NCBI RefSeq assembly: GCF_900109755.1
Contig: NZ_FOAR01000008.1
Span: 124,001 to 188,000 of the forward strand
Reading direction: 5' to 3'
DNA: 64,000 bases
Source of the DNA: Pseudomonas agarici
Lineage (GTDB): Bacteria; Pseudomonadota; Gammaproteobacteria; Pseudomonadales; Pseudomonadaceae
Shown: positions 19,333 through 29,145 of the stretch, piece after piece
Layout: every line of letters starts with the position of its first letter
Numbering within the stretch: position 1 is the stretch's first letter
Notes under the pieces: generated by a model
Databases searched by the model: none
What the model saw: the letters and a program-made list of their open reading frames with translations, nothing else
What the model was told of the DNA's origin: nothing
Translations under genes and position numbers: made by a program

Positions 19333-21792
19333 TCAGCGGAACGTGCCAGGCGCCCTGAACAACAACGGTCGAGGTCGCGCGGGACGACACAACAGCGTGT
19401 CGCACGTGAACAACTGCGGGCGTTCGATCACATAGCCCTGAGCATAATCGACACCGATCTCCAGCAATGCCTGCTCGATCTGCGGTGTTTCAACAAACTC
19501 TGCAATGGTTCGCTTCCCCATGACATGGCCGATGTGGTTGATCACTTCGACCATGGCGCGGTTAATCGGGTCGTCCAGCATATCCTTTACGAAACTTCCA
19601 TCGATCTTCAGGAAGTCTACAGGCAAATGTTTAAGATAAGCGAATGAGGACATACCCGCGCAAAAGTCATCCAGGGAGAAGTGACAGCCTAATCCTTTGA
19701 GCTCATTGATAAAACGAATGGCGCTCCCGAGATTGGAAATAGCACTGGTTTCGGTGATTTCAAAACAGATCAACTGCGGCGGAATGCCGTGCAGGGCAAA
19801 TTGCTCATAAAGAAAGCCCAAAAAGTTCTCGTCGCCGATGGTGGTGCCTGACAGATTGATCGCACACATCGCCATGGGCTCCTCACCCGCCAGAGCAATG
19901 CATTGGGCGACCACCTTGAATACGTTTCGCACCACCCAGCGGTCCAGTTGGCTCATCAATCCGTAGCGCTCGGCCGCCGGAATAAAGCTGTCGGGCAGGA
20001 TCATCCGCCCCGCCTCATCATGTAATCTCAGCAGGATTTCTACGTGCCCCCCTGCGTGATCGGTCTGACCCAGCGCGGAAATTTCCTGCGAGTACAGGCA
20101 AAAACGATCCTCTTCCAAGGCCATGTGCAGACGCTGGACCCAGGCCATTTCACCGAAGCGCAAGGACAACTCCGAATCGTCCGCGTGATACACCTGAACC
20201 CGATTACGACCTTTTTCCTTGGCCATGTAGCACGCCATATCCGCTGCGCGCAGGGAGGACTCGAGCGTCGCGGGAGTCTGATGGATATGCACCAAACCAA
20301 TACTGACCGTCGTGACAAAGGGTCGCCCTTTCCAGACAAAGTGCAGGTTCTGCACAGTCTGGCGTAATCCTTCCGCGATTTTTTCAGAAGCGTCTGAAGG
20401 GCAATTCTCCAGCAAAATTCCGAACTCATCACCGCCCAGACGCGCCAGCGTATCGCCTTCGCGCAAACCGGATTGCAACAATGCACAGATATGCCGGAGC
20501 AACTCATCACCGGCGGCATGCCCACAGGTGTCATTGACCAACTTGAACTGATCCAGGTCGAGGAACATCAAGGCGTGACGGGCCGGCTGGCGCCCCAGGT
20601 TATGCAGCGCCTGTTCCAGCCGGTATTCGAACTCGCGACGGTTGGCCAAGCCGGTCAAGGCATCATGGGTGGCCTGCCAGGACAGATTGGCAATGTATTG
20701 CCGCTCCTGAGTCATGTCATGCAATACCAGCACCGCACCACTGACTTTGCCGGCATTGCGGATCGGCGCGCCCACCAACGTCACCGACACGGTGCTGCCG
20801 TCCAGTCGCTGGATCAGCTTAGAGTGCTCGCTACCACCGCCCAATTGCCCGCCGAGAATATGCTCGATCAGCGTAAAGCCTTCCTCCTGGGCATTTTCGT
20901 CCAGCAGGGTAAATAGTGCCGACAGAGGCAGCCCATAAGCATGGCCGGCCTTCCAGTGGGTCAACTGCTCCGCCGCAGGGTTCATATAGGCAATGGCGCC
21001 CTCGACATCAGTGGTGATGACTCCGTCGCCGATGGACTCCAAGGTGATCTGCGCCCGCTCCTTTTCCAGTTGCAAGGCGTCGGCAAAGGCATGGCGCTGG
21101 GCCAGCAGCTTGTGCGTGCGTAGCAGGGCCAGGATGATCAGCCCCAAAGCTGTGGTGAGGTTGGTGATCAACAACAGTCGCAGGATGACTCGTGAGCCTT
21201 CGCCGAGGGCATCGCTGAAAGCCTTCGCACCCGGTGTCACACCATCGTTGATGGCGAATATCTGGCTTTTCCAGTGCTGGATATCGGAGGTAGTGGCCAT
21301 TTTGCTGGAAATCGCCTGGTGCATCTGCTGGGCAACTTCATCTAACAGCACCAGATAACCATCACCCATCGTCCACTTTTCGATGGCCTGTTCGAGATAA
21401 CTGAAATGGCGGAAATTGAGGTACAGCCAGATCAGGCTGGAGACGTCATCCGGGTGATTGCCGCCTTTCAGGATACCCCGACGCGCCGCCTTCAGATCCG
21501 GTGTCGGCGCATCCAGCGCAATACGCAGCTCATGACCGCCCTGAGGCACGGCAATCGCCTGCTGGTACTTGAGGAAAATGGCCTCGTCGCGGCTGTCGGC
21601 ATACAGGTTGAGATAATAGATCGCGTCCTTCTGGCCCTTTGACCAAAGGCTTTCGCCAGCCACGTAGCCACGCACGGCTGAAAGCACATAGAGGCTGAGA
21701 CACCCCAGCAATGCCTGAAACAGCACGACGGCGATAAAGGGCCAGACGATACCCAACAACCGAGGCGTTCCGAGAGTTTGCTTGCGCTTCAT
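19333..21792 (-). CDS. Membrane GGDEF-EAL protein with PAS domain (cyclic-di-GMP turnover)
   Basis: 819 residues. Order: transmembrane helix (about 12-38), periplasmic sensor region (40-205), second transmembrane helix (about 205-230), PAS domain (245-360), GGDEF domain (about 375-540) and EAL domain (about 550-800). The GGDEF active site is intact (RLGGDEFGIL), and an RxxD inhibitory site (REGD) stands five residues before it. The EAL signature reads EILLR, and the other catalytic residues are present (INLSG, ITETSA, LDDFCAG, KIDGSF, AEFVET). Both making and breaking of c-di-GMP are therefore possible. GGGAAC precedes the ATG. The small gap to undA (45 bp) does not prove a shared transcript. 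Confidence 0.93.
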   Translation of the reverse strand: MKRKQTLGTPRLLGIVWPFIAVVLFQALLGCLSLYVLSAVRGYVAGESLWSKGQKDAIYYLNLYADSRDEAIFLKYQQAIAVPQGGHELRIALDAPTPDLKAARRGILKGGNHPDDVSSLIWLYLNFRHFSYLEQAIEKWTMGDGYLVLLDEVAQQMHQAISSKMATTSDIQHWKSQIFAINDGVTPGAKAFSDALGEGSRVILRLLLITNLTTALGLIILALLRTHKLLAQRHAFADALQLEKERAQITLESIGDGVITTDVEGAIAYMNPAAEQLTHWKAGHAYGLPLSALFTLLDENAQEEGFTLIEHILGGQLGGGSEHSKLIQRLDGSTVSVTLVGAPIRNAGKVSGAVLVLHDMTQERQYIANLSWQATHDALTGLANRREFEYRLEQALHNLGRQPARHALMFLDLDQFKLVNDTCGHAAGDELLRHICALLQSGLREGDTLARLGGDEFGILLENCPSDASEKIAEGLRQTVQNLHFVWKGRPFVTTVSIGLVHIHQTPATLESSLRAADMACYMAKEKGRNRVQVYHADDSELSLRFGEMAWVQRLHMALEEDRFCLYSQEISALGQTDHAGGHVEILLRLHDEAGRMILPDSFIPAAERYGLMSQLDRWVVRNVFKVVAQCIALAGEEPMAMCAINLSGTTIGDENFLGFLYEQFALHGIPPQLICFEITETSAISNLGSAIRFINELKGLGCHFSLDDFCAGMSSFAYLKHLPVDFLKIDGSFVKDMLDDPINRAMVEVINHIGHVMGKRTIAEFVETPQIEQALLEIGVDYAQGYVIERPQLFTCDTLLCRPARPRPLLFRAPGTFR

Positions 21793-22003
21793 GAGTTCCC
21801 TTGCATCAGCACAGCCAGATGGACTGCCGAGAGAGATCCATTTCTGATAGCACAGACTAGGCTACTTTTCGGCATCTCGAATGGATCGTTGATCCACTCG
21901 AAATCACCAAAGCTGACGCACCGCTCCCACGCGAGAGGAAGAAAATGATTTCTTTCAATCAATTCAACCACTAAGCGCATGAAATTGAAAAAGCTCAAGA
22001 CCC

Positions 22004-23812
22004 TCAAATTTTCTGCAAGTGCCCGTAAAGCTTAGCGTACAGACCATCCTCGGCAATCAGTTGCTGATGGTCGCCATCTTCGGCGATTCGTCCGCCATCG
22101 AACACCAGTATTCGATCGGCCTGTTTTACCGCCGACAGGCGATGGGCGATGATCAATGTAGTGCGGCCACGGAGAAACTGGCTCAGGGCCTGATGCAGAT
22201 TGTACTCGGTGGCAGCATCCAGCGCCGAGGTCGCCTCGTCGAGAATGACCACCTTGGGTTCGGCCAATACCATCCGGGCAATTGCCAGGCGCTGCCGCTG
22301 ACCACCGGACAAGCGCACACCGGAACGCCCGACAATGCTGTCCAGGCCCTGGGGCAAAACGCTGATCGTACTTTCGAGCTGGGCGATTTCCAGAGCTCGC
22401 CAGCAGGCTTGATCACTGCGGTCGCGGCCCATGGTGAGATTGGCGCGGACTGTGTCATTGAACAGCGCCGGGTGCTGCAATACCACGGCCACGTTCTCGC
22501 GCACAGTCTCCAGGCCGATCTCGGCCTGGGACAAGCCGCCAAAACGAATGCTCCCGGACTGCGGCGTATAGAGGCCGAGCAGCAATTGCACCAGGGTGCT
22601 CTTACCGCCCCCGCTGGCACCGACGATTGCGACCTTTTCACCGGGAGCGATGGACAGATCCAGTTGATCGAGAACCGGCTCCTGGCCATACGCAAAACTT
22701 AGCCCACGCACCTCTATCCCGACCGTTTCGCGTCCGACAAACGGATCGGCGCTACCGGGGTAGCGCGGCTCGTCGTCACGCGCCAGCAATTCGTTGATCC
22801 GCGTCAGCGCCCCTCCAGCCGCATAGTAGGCGTATTGCAGGTTGAGCAGTTGCTCCACCGGACCGATCATGAACCATAGATAGCTGAACACGGCGAGCAT
22901 CTGGCCAATCGACAAGTCCGAAAACAACACGGTGAGCATGGCCGCGGCGCGAAAGATATCGATGCCGAACTGGAACAGCAGGCCGCTGGCCCGCCCCGAT
23001 GCATCGCTTTTCCACTGAGAGGCCACGGCATAGTCACGCACTTCTCGAGCCCGCAGCCCGAGGCGCCCGAGGAAAAAGCCCTGGCGATTACCCGCGCGCA
23101 CTTCCTGGATGGCATCGAGGGTTTCCGTCAGCGCCTGGGTAAACCGCGAGGTACTGTCGTTTTCCAGTTTTTTCAAGTGCTTGACGCGCTTGCCCAACTG
23201 CACGGTGAAGTAGATGACCAACGGGTTGAACAGCAGAATCAGCAGCGCCAACTTCCAGTGCATCCACAGCAGGATGCCGGAGGTGCCAACCAGCGTCAGC
23301 GTGGCCACCAGGAAGCGGCTCAGGGTCTCTCCGGCAAACTTGTCGAGGGTATCCAGGTCGGTGACCAGGTGAGTCGTTACCGTGCCACTGCCGAGGCTTT
23401 CATATTCGCCCAGGGAAATCCATTTCAGGCGTTCGATCAGGCGGATACGGATACGATAGACAATATCCTTGGCCAACCCGGCAAACAGTCGGGCCTGGAG
23501 GACATTGAACAGCAACGCGCCACAACGTAGGCACAGGGTTATCAGCAGCATCAGACCGATATAACCGACTGCACTCTGCAGGCCAGCAGGTAGCACGTGG
23601 TTCATCACCCGCAACGCCGCGTCGCCATGCTTGAGCAGCACCTCATCCACCAGCAACGGGAGCAACAGCGGGATCGGTACACTACACAAGGTCGCCATTA
23701 CCGCGACGGCGTTGGCAACCCATAGGGATTTTTTATGCTGTAGCGCCAGGCGCCGGATCTGCGCCCAGCTCAGGCGATCTGAAGGTTGTTGCGCAGGTTC
23801 GGGATCAGGCAC
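22004..23812 (-). CDS. ABC transporter, fused permease/ATPase (MsbA-like exporter)
   Basis: 602 residues. An N-terminal six-helix membrane domain (about 20-330) is followed by an ATPase with Walker A GASGGGKST, Q-loop, signature LSGGQRQRLAIAR, Walker B VVILDEATSALD and H-loop AHR. Such half-transporters dimerise and export lipids, peptides or drugs; the substrate cannot be read from the sequence. The GTG start at 23812 overlaps the end of the DsbA-like gene by 8 bp, so the two are probably co-translated. Confidence 0.93.
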   Translation of the reverse strand: MPDPEPAQQPSDRLSWAQIRRLALQHKKSLWVANAVAVMATLCSVPIPLLLPLLVDEVLLKHGDAALRVMNHVLPAGLQSAVGYIGLMLLITLCLRCGALLFNVLQARLFAGLAKDIVYRIRIRLIERLKWISLGEYESLGSGTVTTHLVTDLDTLDKFAGETLSRFLVATLTLVGTSGILLWMHWKLALLILLFNPLVIYFTVQLGKRVKHLKKLENDSTSRFTQALTETLDAIQEVRAGNRQGFFLGRLGLRAREVRDYAVASQWKSDASGRASGLLFQFGIDIFRAAAMLTVLFSDLSIGQMLAVFSYLWFMIGPVEQLLNLQYAYYAAGGALTRINELLARDDEPRYPGSADPFVGRETVGIEVRGLSFAYGQEPVLDQLDLSIAPGEKVAIVGASGGGKSTLVQLLLGLYTPQSGSIRFGGLSQAEIGLETVRENVAVVLQHPALFNDTVRANLTMGRDRSDQACWRALEIAQLESTISVLPQGLDSIVGRSGVRLSGGQRQRLAIARMVLAEPKVVILDEATSALDAATEYNLHQALSQFLRGRTTLIIAHRLSAVKQADRILVFDGGRIAEDGDHQQLIAEDGLYAKLYGHLQKI

Positions 23813-24440
23813 AGGCCGCGCGCTCCAGCCAACGGCCGAGCAGCGGTGACAACTCGCAAAGGGGCTGGTAGCCGTTGGTCAACAGCGCCAGCTGGCCATT
23901 GCGCTCGGCCAGCAGCGTCGGGAAACCGGCAATGCCGAGATCCTGGACCCAGCTAAAATCAGCCGCCGTGGCCGCATGCTGCTCGGACTTGTCGAAGGCC
24001 TCGGCGAACTCGATACGCGGCACGCCGGCCGCTTCGGCCAGTTCCACCAGCACGCTGGCTTGGGTGACATCCCGTCCTTCCACGTAGAAAGCCCGCTGGA
24101 TCAATCCGACCAGACGCCAAGCGCGATCCGCCGCCAGGCTGCGCGCGGTGATCACCGCCCGACACGCAGGCTCAGTGTCATAGACAAAACCATCGGGCAA
24201 GGCGCCTTCGAACCGAAAAGGCTGCCCGGTGACTTCGGTGACCGTCTGCCAGTGCTCAAGGATATAACGCCGGGTGCTCGGCTCCAGGGGCGCGCCACTA
24301 CCGGTGCGCAAGCCGCCCATCACCAGGTGCAGCTCAACCCCGGCAGCTCGCGCCTGCTCGACCAGGGCCTCGGCCACCGGGGCAAACCCCCAGCACCAGG
24401 AGCACATTGGATCCATCACGTAGAGCAGGCGCGCGGACAT
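23805..24440 (-). CDS. DsbA-family (FrnE-like) thioredoxin-fold protein
   Basis: 211 residues. The active-site CxxC is CSWC in YVMDPMCSWCWGF at the very N-terminus, with a cis-proline loop AGFPTLL later. There is no signal peptide, so it is probably cytoplasmic, as for FrnE-type proteins. The gene overlaps the downstream ABC transporter and begins 3 bp after trhO. Target unknown. Confidence 0.88.
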   Translation of the reverse strand: MSARLLYVMDPMCSWCWGFAPVAEALVEQARAAGVELHLVMGGLRTGSGAPLEPSTRRYILEHWQTVTEVTGQPFRFEGALPDGFVYDTEPACRAVITARSLAADRAWRLVGLIQRAFYVEGRDVTQASVLVELAEAAGVPRIEFAEAFDKSEQHAATAADFSWVQDLGIAGFPTLLAERNGQLALLTNGYQPLCELSPLLGRWLERAACA

Positions 24441-24443
24441 GAT

Positions 24444-25382
24444 TCAGACCTCGGAAGGTTGGCGATAGTTGTAACCGATCGGGTGAGGTTGGTTGCGCGC
24501 TTTTGCCAGCTCGATCTGCTTCTGCCGATCGATGGCACTGCGGCGGGTCTTCTCGCTCAGTGTGTCCCAGCAACGCGGACAACTGATGCCGGCCACATAA
24601 TGTTCCGACGCACGGTCTTCGACGCTCACCGGGGTACGACAGGCGTGGCACTGATCATAGTCGCCTTCGCTCAGGTCATGACGAACGGTCACACGGTTAT
24701 CGAACACAAAGCAGTCGCCGCGCCAGCGACTTTCTTCCTCAGGCACTTCTTCGAGGTACTTCAGGATCCCGCCCTTGAGGTGGTAGACCTCGTCGAAGCC
24801 CTGGCCGAGCATATAGCTCGAAGCCTTCTCGCAACGGATGCCGCCGGTGCAGAACATGGCGATTTTCTTGTGTCTGGCCGGATCGAAGTGGGCTCTGACG
24901 TAGTCGGGAAACTCGCGAAAACTGGTGGTTTTCGGGTCGATGGCGCCTTCGAAGGTGCCGATCGAAACCTCGTAATCGTTGCGGGTATCGATCAGCAGCA
25001 CTTGTGGATCGGCAATCAAGGCGTTCCAGTCCCGAGGATCGACATAGGTGCCCACCTGCTTGTTGGGGTCCACGCCTTCGACGCCCAGGGTAACGATTTC
25101 CTTCTTCAGCTTGACCTTGGTTCGATAGAACGGCTGATCGTCGCAATAGGATTCTTTGTGGTCGATATCCACCATGCGCGGATCGTTCTTCAGCCAGGCC
25201 ATTAGCCCGTCGATGCCTTCGCGGCTACCGGACACGGTGCCGTTGATGCCTTCCTCGGCGATCAGCAAAGTGCCCTTGATGCCGTTATCGACCATCGCCT
25301 GCAACAATGGCTCGCGCAACGCGACGTAATCTTCGAGGGTGACGAACTTGTACAATGCCGCCACGACGATAGGTTGGGTCAT
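24444..25382 (-). CDS. trhO: tRNA uridine(34) hydroxylase TrhO (rhodanese-like)
   Basis: 312 residues, the YceA family. An N-terminal acylphosphatase-like region is followed by a rhodanese domain with the catalytic cysteine in [11 protein letters not shown] (Cys178, second Cys184), then a zinc-binding-like C-terminus ([14 protein letters not shown]). TrhO makes 5-hydroxyuridine at the wobble position of tRNAs, the precursor of cmo5U. GGAGAG precedes the ATG. It leads the trhO-dsbA-ABC set. Confidence 0.94.
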   Translation of the reverse strand: MTQPIVVAALYKFVTLEDYVALREPLLQAMVDNGIKGTLLIAEEGINGTVSGSREGIDGLMAWLKNDPRMVDIDHKESYCDDQPFYRTKVKLKKEIVTLGVEGVDPNKQVGTYVDPRDWNALIADPQVLLIDTRNDYEVSIGTFEGAIDPKTTSFREFPDYVRAHFDPARHKKIAMFCTGGIRCEKASSYMLGQGFDEVYHLKGGILKYLEEVPEEESRWRGDCFVFDNRVTVRHDLSEGDYDQCHACRTPVSVEDRASEHYVAGISCPRCWDTLSEKTRRSAIDRQKQIELAKARNQPHPIGYNYRQPSEV

Positions 25383-25430
25383 GGGTATTTCTCTCCAGGT
25401 GGCTGCCCTCGCAAAGGGCGAACCGGACGC

Positions 25431-25457
25431 AAAAAAACGCGCCGACTAAGCGGCGCG
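25431..25457 (-). terminator. Terminator after the bolA-family gene
   Basis: Minus strand CGCGCCG-cttagt-CGGCGCG followed by TTTTTTT. It separates the bolA/DUF2059 pair from trhO. Confidence 0.9.
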
Positions 25458-25551
25458 TGGCAAATTCTAGCAAAAAACAGACTCGCAATGCTCATTGACA
25501 ACCCATCAACCGCGCTTGCTTGCCTGCTTTGGCCTGATCCGGCCTTGCGCG

Positions 25552-25845
25552 CTAGTGGCCGCCAGCACAGGTCGGCGAAGCCGGCGCCGCACCGATTTTC
25601 ACCCATTCTTCAGGGGTATAGGTATGCAAGGCCAACGCATGGAACTGCCCCATCAAGTCGCCCAGCGTGGCGTAGACCTGCTGGTGGCGCTTGACGCTGT
25701 TCAACCCGGCAAACTGCTCGCAGACCAGCACCGCCTTGAAATGGGTCTGCAGCCCACGGCTGTGCATATGGCTTTCATCCAGCACCTGTAGGTGCTCGGG
25801 GTGCAAGGCGGCCAAGGCGGTTTCGATACGTTGTTGCATGGTCAT
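25552..25845 (-). CDS. bolA: BolA-family protein
   Basis: 97 residues with the BolA/IbaG class II KH-like fold: N-terminal MQQRIETALAALHPEHLQVLDES, a conserved His in ESHMHSRG and FAGLNSVKRHQQVYATL. BolA-family proteins bind [2Fe-2S] clusters with monothiol glutaredoxins and affect envelope and stress responses. GGAG precedes the first ATG. The same gene neighbours fumC2 in P. aeruginosa. Confidence 0.9.
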   Translation of the reverse strand: MTMQQRIETALAALHPEHLQVLDESHMHSRGLQTHFKAVLVCEQFAGLNSVKRHQQVYATLGDLMGQFHALALHTYTPEEWVKIGAAPASPTCAGGH

Positions 25846-25857
25846 TACAGACTCCGC

Positions 25858-26379
25858 TTACTTCTTCTTCGCTGGGGCCGGTGCCTTGGCCGGAGCCAGC
25901 TCATTGGTCATGTCTTCCAGCAGCTTGTTGACCACCGGCACCGCGCTTTCCAGCTTGGCCTGGGTCATTTGCGCCGATTGCTGGGTCAGTTGCGGCATTT
26001 TTTCCAGAACCTTCTTGCCCAGCGGCGACTGATAGAACGCTACCAGATCCTTGAGTTCGGACTCGCTGAAGTTACTGGTGTAGAGCTTGACCATGTCAGG
26101 CTTAAGCTTGTTCCAACCAATGGCCTGATCCAGGGCGGCGTTGGCTTTGGCCTGGTAGGTATCGAGCAGCGGCTTTTTCGAGTCCGGCGCCTGGGTCTGG
26201 GCAAAGCGTTGGGCGAACATTTGCTGCACTTGCTGGTAGACCGGGGTGCCGAGCTTATCGGCATGGGCCAGCGTCAGGAAAGCTTCGGCACTGGCGTTGT
26301 GGCTGGCGGTATCGGCGAAAACCTGGCCGCTGGCGCATACCAGAGCAACCGCGGTACAGAGGGCACGAAGGCGAGTCAT
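25858..26379 (-). CDS. DUF2059 periplasmic protein
   Basis: 173 residues. A signal peptide ends about residue 22 (ASGQVFA|DTA). The C-terminal half carries the DUF2059 pattern LYTSNFSESELKDLVAFYQSPLGKK, and the tail is Pro/Ala/Lys-rich. Function unknown. It is 12 bp upstream of the bolA-family gene and likely co-transcribed. AAAGGAAA precedes the ATG. Confidence 0.85.
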   Translation of the reverse strand: MTRLRALCTAVALVCASGQVFADTASHNASAEAFLTLAHADKLGTPVYQQVQQMFAQRFAQTQAPDSKKPLLDTYQAKANAALDQAIGWNKLKPDMVKLYTSNFSESELKDLVAFYQSPLGKKVLEKMPQLTQQSAQMTQAKLESAVPVVNKLLEDMTNELAPAKAPAPAKKK

Positions 26380-26572
26380 CGAGTTTCCTTTAAGTAACAG
26401 GCGAGGTCAAAACCCCAAGAGCGACATTCTGCACCTAATAAAGTGTGTCACTCAACCCCGACACCGATTGTCACAGCCACCCATCGAGCCAATGATGGTA
26501 AAACCTGTGAAAGGAACCTACCTGGCCCATCAGGGCCTAAACTGCGCTATCAGACCTTAAGGAGTGTACCCA

Positions 26573-27967
26573 ATGAGCCGTATCGAAACCGACAGCCTTG
26601 GCCAGGTGAATGTCCCGGAAGATGCCTACTGGGGTGCCCAAACCCAACGTTCACTGATCAATTTCGCCATTGGCGAGGAAAAGATGCCGCTGGCGGTGAT
26701 GCATGCCTTGGCCCTGATCAAGAAAGCCGCGGCTCGGGTCAACGACCGCAACGGCGACCTGCCCGCCGACGTCGCCCGGCTGATCGAACAGGCCGCCGAC
26801 GAAGTGCTGGCCGGCGAACATGACACACAGTTCCCCCTCGCAGTCTGGCAGACCGGCAGCGGTACCCAAAGCAATATGAACGCGAACGAAGTCATCGCCG
26901 GACGCGCCAACGAGTTGGCCGGCAACACCCGCGGCGGCAAATCGCCCGTACACCCGAACGATCATGTCAATCGTTCGCAAAGCTCCAACGACTGCTTCCC
27001 CACCGCCATGCACATCGCTGCGATCCAGGCCGTGCATCAGCAATTGCTGCCGGCCATTGCCGAGCTGTCGGGTGGCCTGGCCGAGCTGGCCGCCCGTCAT
27101 ATGAAGCTGGTCAAGACCGGGCGCACCCACATGATGGATGCCACGCCGATCACTTTTGGCCAGGAGGTCTCGGCTTACATCGCGCAACTCGACTATGCCG
27201 AGCGGGCCATTCGCGCCACCCTGCCCGCCGTGTGCGAGCTGGCCCAGGGCGGGACGGCGGTCGGGACCGGGCTCAACGCTCCCCAGGGGTTTTCCGAGGC
27301 AATCGCCGCCGAGTTGGCGGCCCTGGCCGGCTTGCCATTTGTCAGCGCGCCGAACAAGTTCGCTGCCCTGGCCGGCCATGAACCCTTGACCAGCCTGTCC
27401 GGCGCCCTGAAGACCCTGGCCGTGGCCCTGATGAAGATCGCCAACGACTTGCGCCTGCTGGGTTCAGGTCCTCGCGCCGGCCTCGCCGAAATCAGGTTGC
27501 CGGCCAATGAGCCAGGCAGTTCGATCATGCCCGGCAAGGTCAATCCGACCCAGTGTGAAGCACTGTCGATGCTGGCCTGCCAGGTCATGGGCAACGATGT
27601 GACCATCGGCTTTGCCGCCAGCCAGGGCCACCTGCAGTTGAACGTGTACAAACCGGTGATCATTCACAACCTGCTGCAATCGATCCGCCTGCTGGCAGAT
27701 GGCTGCCGCAACTTCCAGGCGCATTGCATCGCCGGGCTGGAGCCGGACCCGCTGCAGATGGCCGCGCACCTGGAACGTGGATTGATGCTGGTCACCGCCC
27801 TGAACCCGCACATCGGCTACGACAAGGCAGCACAAATTGCCAAGAAAGCCTACGGAGAGAACCTCACCCTGCGCGAAGCGGCGCTGGAGCTGGGCTACCT
27901 CAGCGATGAAGAGTTCGACGCTTGGGTACGCCCGGAAAACATGCTGGAATCGGGCAAGAACGGCTGA
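26573..27967 (+). CDS. fumC: Fumarate hydratase, class II
   Basis: 464 residues from the ATG at 26573, which has GGAG 8 bp upstream; an in-frame ATG three codons earlier overlaps that site. Signatures: [42 protein letters not shown] and the fumarase/aspartase box [13 protein letters not shown]. It hydrates fumarate to malate without an iron-sulfur cluster, so it works in oxidative stress or iron limitation. The neighbours match fumC2 (PA0854) rather than the iron-regulated fumC1 operon. Confidence 0.97.
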   Translation: MSRIETDSLGQVNVPEDAYWGAQTQRSLINFAIGEEKMPLAVMHALALIKKAAARVNDRNGDLPADVARLIEQAADEVLAGEHDTQFPLAVWQTGSGTQSNMNANEVIAGRANELAGNTRGGKSPVHPNDHVNRSQSSNDCFPTAMHIAAIQAVHQQLLPAIAELSGGLAELAARHMKLVKTGRTHMMDATPITFGQEVSAYIAQLDYAERAIRATLPAVCELAQGGTAVGTGLNAPQGFSEAIAAELAALAGLPFVSAPNKFAALAGHEPLTSLSGALKTLAVALMKIANDLRLLGSGPRAGLAEIRLPANEPGSSIMPGKVNPTQCEALSMLACQVMGNDVTIGFAASQGHLQLNVYKPVIIHNLLQSIRLLADGCRNFQAHCIAGLEPDPLQMAAHLERGLMLVTALNPHIGYDKAAQIAKKAYGENLTLREAALELGYLSDEEFDAWVRPENMLESGKNG

Positions 27968-27987
27968 CCCTCCTTGGGTCACCAGGC

Positions 27988-28941
27988 TTATGCCATTCGC
28001 CGGTGCCGGGCCTTGAGCCCGGCAACCAGCGACGGTCCCAGGGCCACCAGCGCCGAGCCGACCGCCACCAACACCGCACCGCCATAGCCCAGACCGTTGA
28101 TCTCTTCGGCCTGCACAAATTCCGGCCAGAGCCAGGACGCCAGCGCCACCGAGCCAAAGGTCACCAAGGGCGTGATCGCCAGGGTCGCGCTGACCCGCGA
28201 GGCCTCCCAATGCGCCAGCGCCTCGGCGAACGCGCCATAGGCGACCAACGTATTCAGACAGCAAGCCAGCAGCAGCCAGCTTTGCAGCGGATTCAACCGC
28301 AAGACTTCGCCAGGGTGCGCCCAGGGCGTCAGCAGCAAGGCGCAGAACAGGTAGATCACCATCATCACTTGTAACGAATTCCAGGCCGTCAGCAACTGCT
28401 TCTGGCTCAGCGCGTAAAAGGTCCAGACTGTCGAAGCCACCACTATCAGGAGTACGCCAGCGGTGTAATCGCCCAGGGAGGTCAGTAACTCACTCAGACG
28501 TTGATTGAAGAACAACCCGAAACCGACCAGCAGCACCAGCAGCCCAATGCCCTGACCCAGGCTGAAGCGCTCCTTGAACACGAACAGGCTGGCGATCAGC
28601 AGGAAGATCGGCCCCACTTGCACCACCAGTTGCGTAGTGCCGGGACTGAGCAGGTTCAGGCCCATCAAGTACAGCACATAGTTGCCAGTCAAGCCGAACA
28701 CCGCCAACGCCACCAGCCAGCCGCCTCGCGGGCCCAGCACGCGCCAGCTCGGCAGGCGCCGCGTGGCCGTCAGGTAGCCGAACAGCAAAGCGCCGGAGAC
28801 GATCAACCGGCACCAGGTGACGGTCACCGGGTCCATCACCAGCAAGACCTGCTTAAGCTTGATGGGCAGGATGCCCCAGAGCACGGCGGTCAACAAGGCG
28901 AGAAACATTCCATAACCCCAACGTCCAGATGAAATATGCAT
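27988..28941 (-). CDS. EamA-family (DMT superfamily) permease
   Basis: About 317 residues with ten hydrophobic helices arranged as two EamA repeats, the second starting near ASTVWTFYALSQKQLL. Members export amino acids or other metabolites; the substrate is unknown. I chose ATG 28941 (MHISSGRWGYG) with AGGACT upstream; the frame extends to 28977. It converges with fumC (20 bp between stops). Confidence 0.88.
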   Translation of the reverse strand: MHISSGRWGYGMFLALLTAVLWGILPIKLKQVLLVMDPVTVTWCRLIVSGALLFGYLTATRRLPSWRVLGPRGGWLVALAVFGLTGNYVLYLMGLNLLSPGTTQLVVQVGPIFLLIASLFVFKERFSLGQGIGLLVLLVGFGLFFNQRLSELLTSLGDYTAGVLLIVVASTVWTFYALSQKQLLTAWNSLQVMMVIYLFCALLLTPWAHPGEVLRLNPLQSWLLLACCLNTLVAYGAFAEALAHWEASRVSATLAITPLVTFGSVALASWLWPEFVQAEEINGLGYGGAVLVAVGSALVALGPSLVAGLKARHRRMA

Positions 28942-28978
28942 GGAAAGTCCTATGGGCCGAGAGATTAAGGTCGCCATT

Positions 28979-29142
28979 CTAGTGGCCTGTACGGTGAGTT
29001 TGTTAGCTCAAGTTCGGATACCACAATTCCATGGCCCAGGCGCTGTGCCCCGTCTAACCGGGCGATGGCGAGGAGCAGCAACGCCGGCCAGGGGCTTGCA
29101 GCACCGAAACTGACTCATAGAACTCACCACACAGGCCACTAG
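28979..29142. mobile_element. MITE-like repeat, copy 1 (complete)
   Basis: 164 bp bounded by perfect 12-bp terminal inverted repeats CTAGTGGCCTGT / ACAGGCCACTAG; the inverted similarity continues imperfectly for about 39 bp. The outermost CTAG may be a 4-bp target duplication, as in some IS5-type elements. No reading frame inside. It begins three bases after the pap stop codon (minus strand). Related copies are at 46255-46401 and 58477-58507. Confidence 0.75.
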
Positions 29143-29145
29143 CTC

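Noticed and set aside
21789..22007. 72-codon frame between the ABC transporter and the GGDEF-EAL gene, overlapping both by a few bases
   Set aside because: The position is suggestive, but the start would be TTG, there is no ribosome binding site, and the sequence is not family-like; more likely the leader of the downstream gene.
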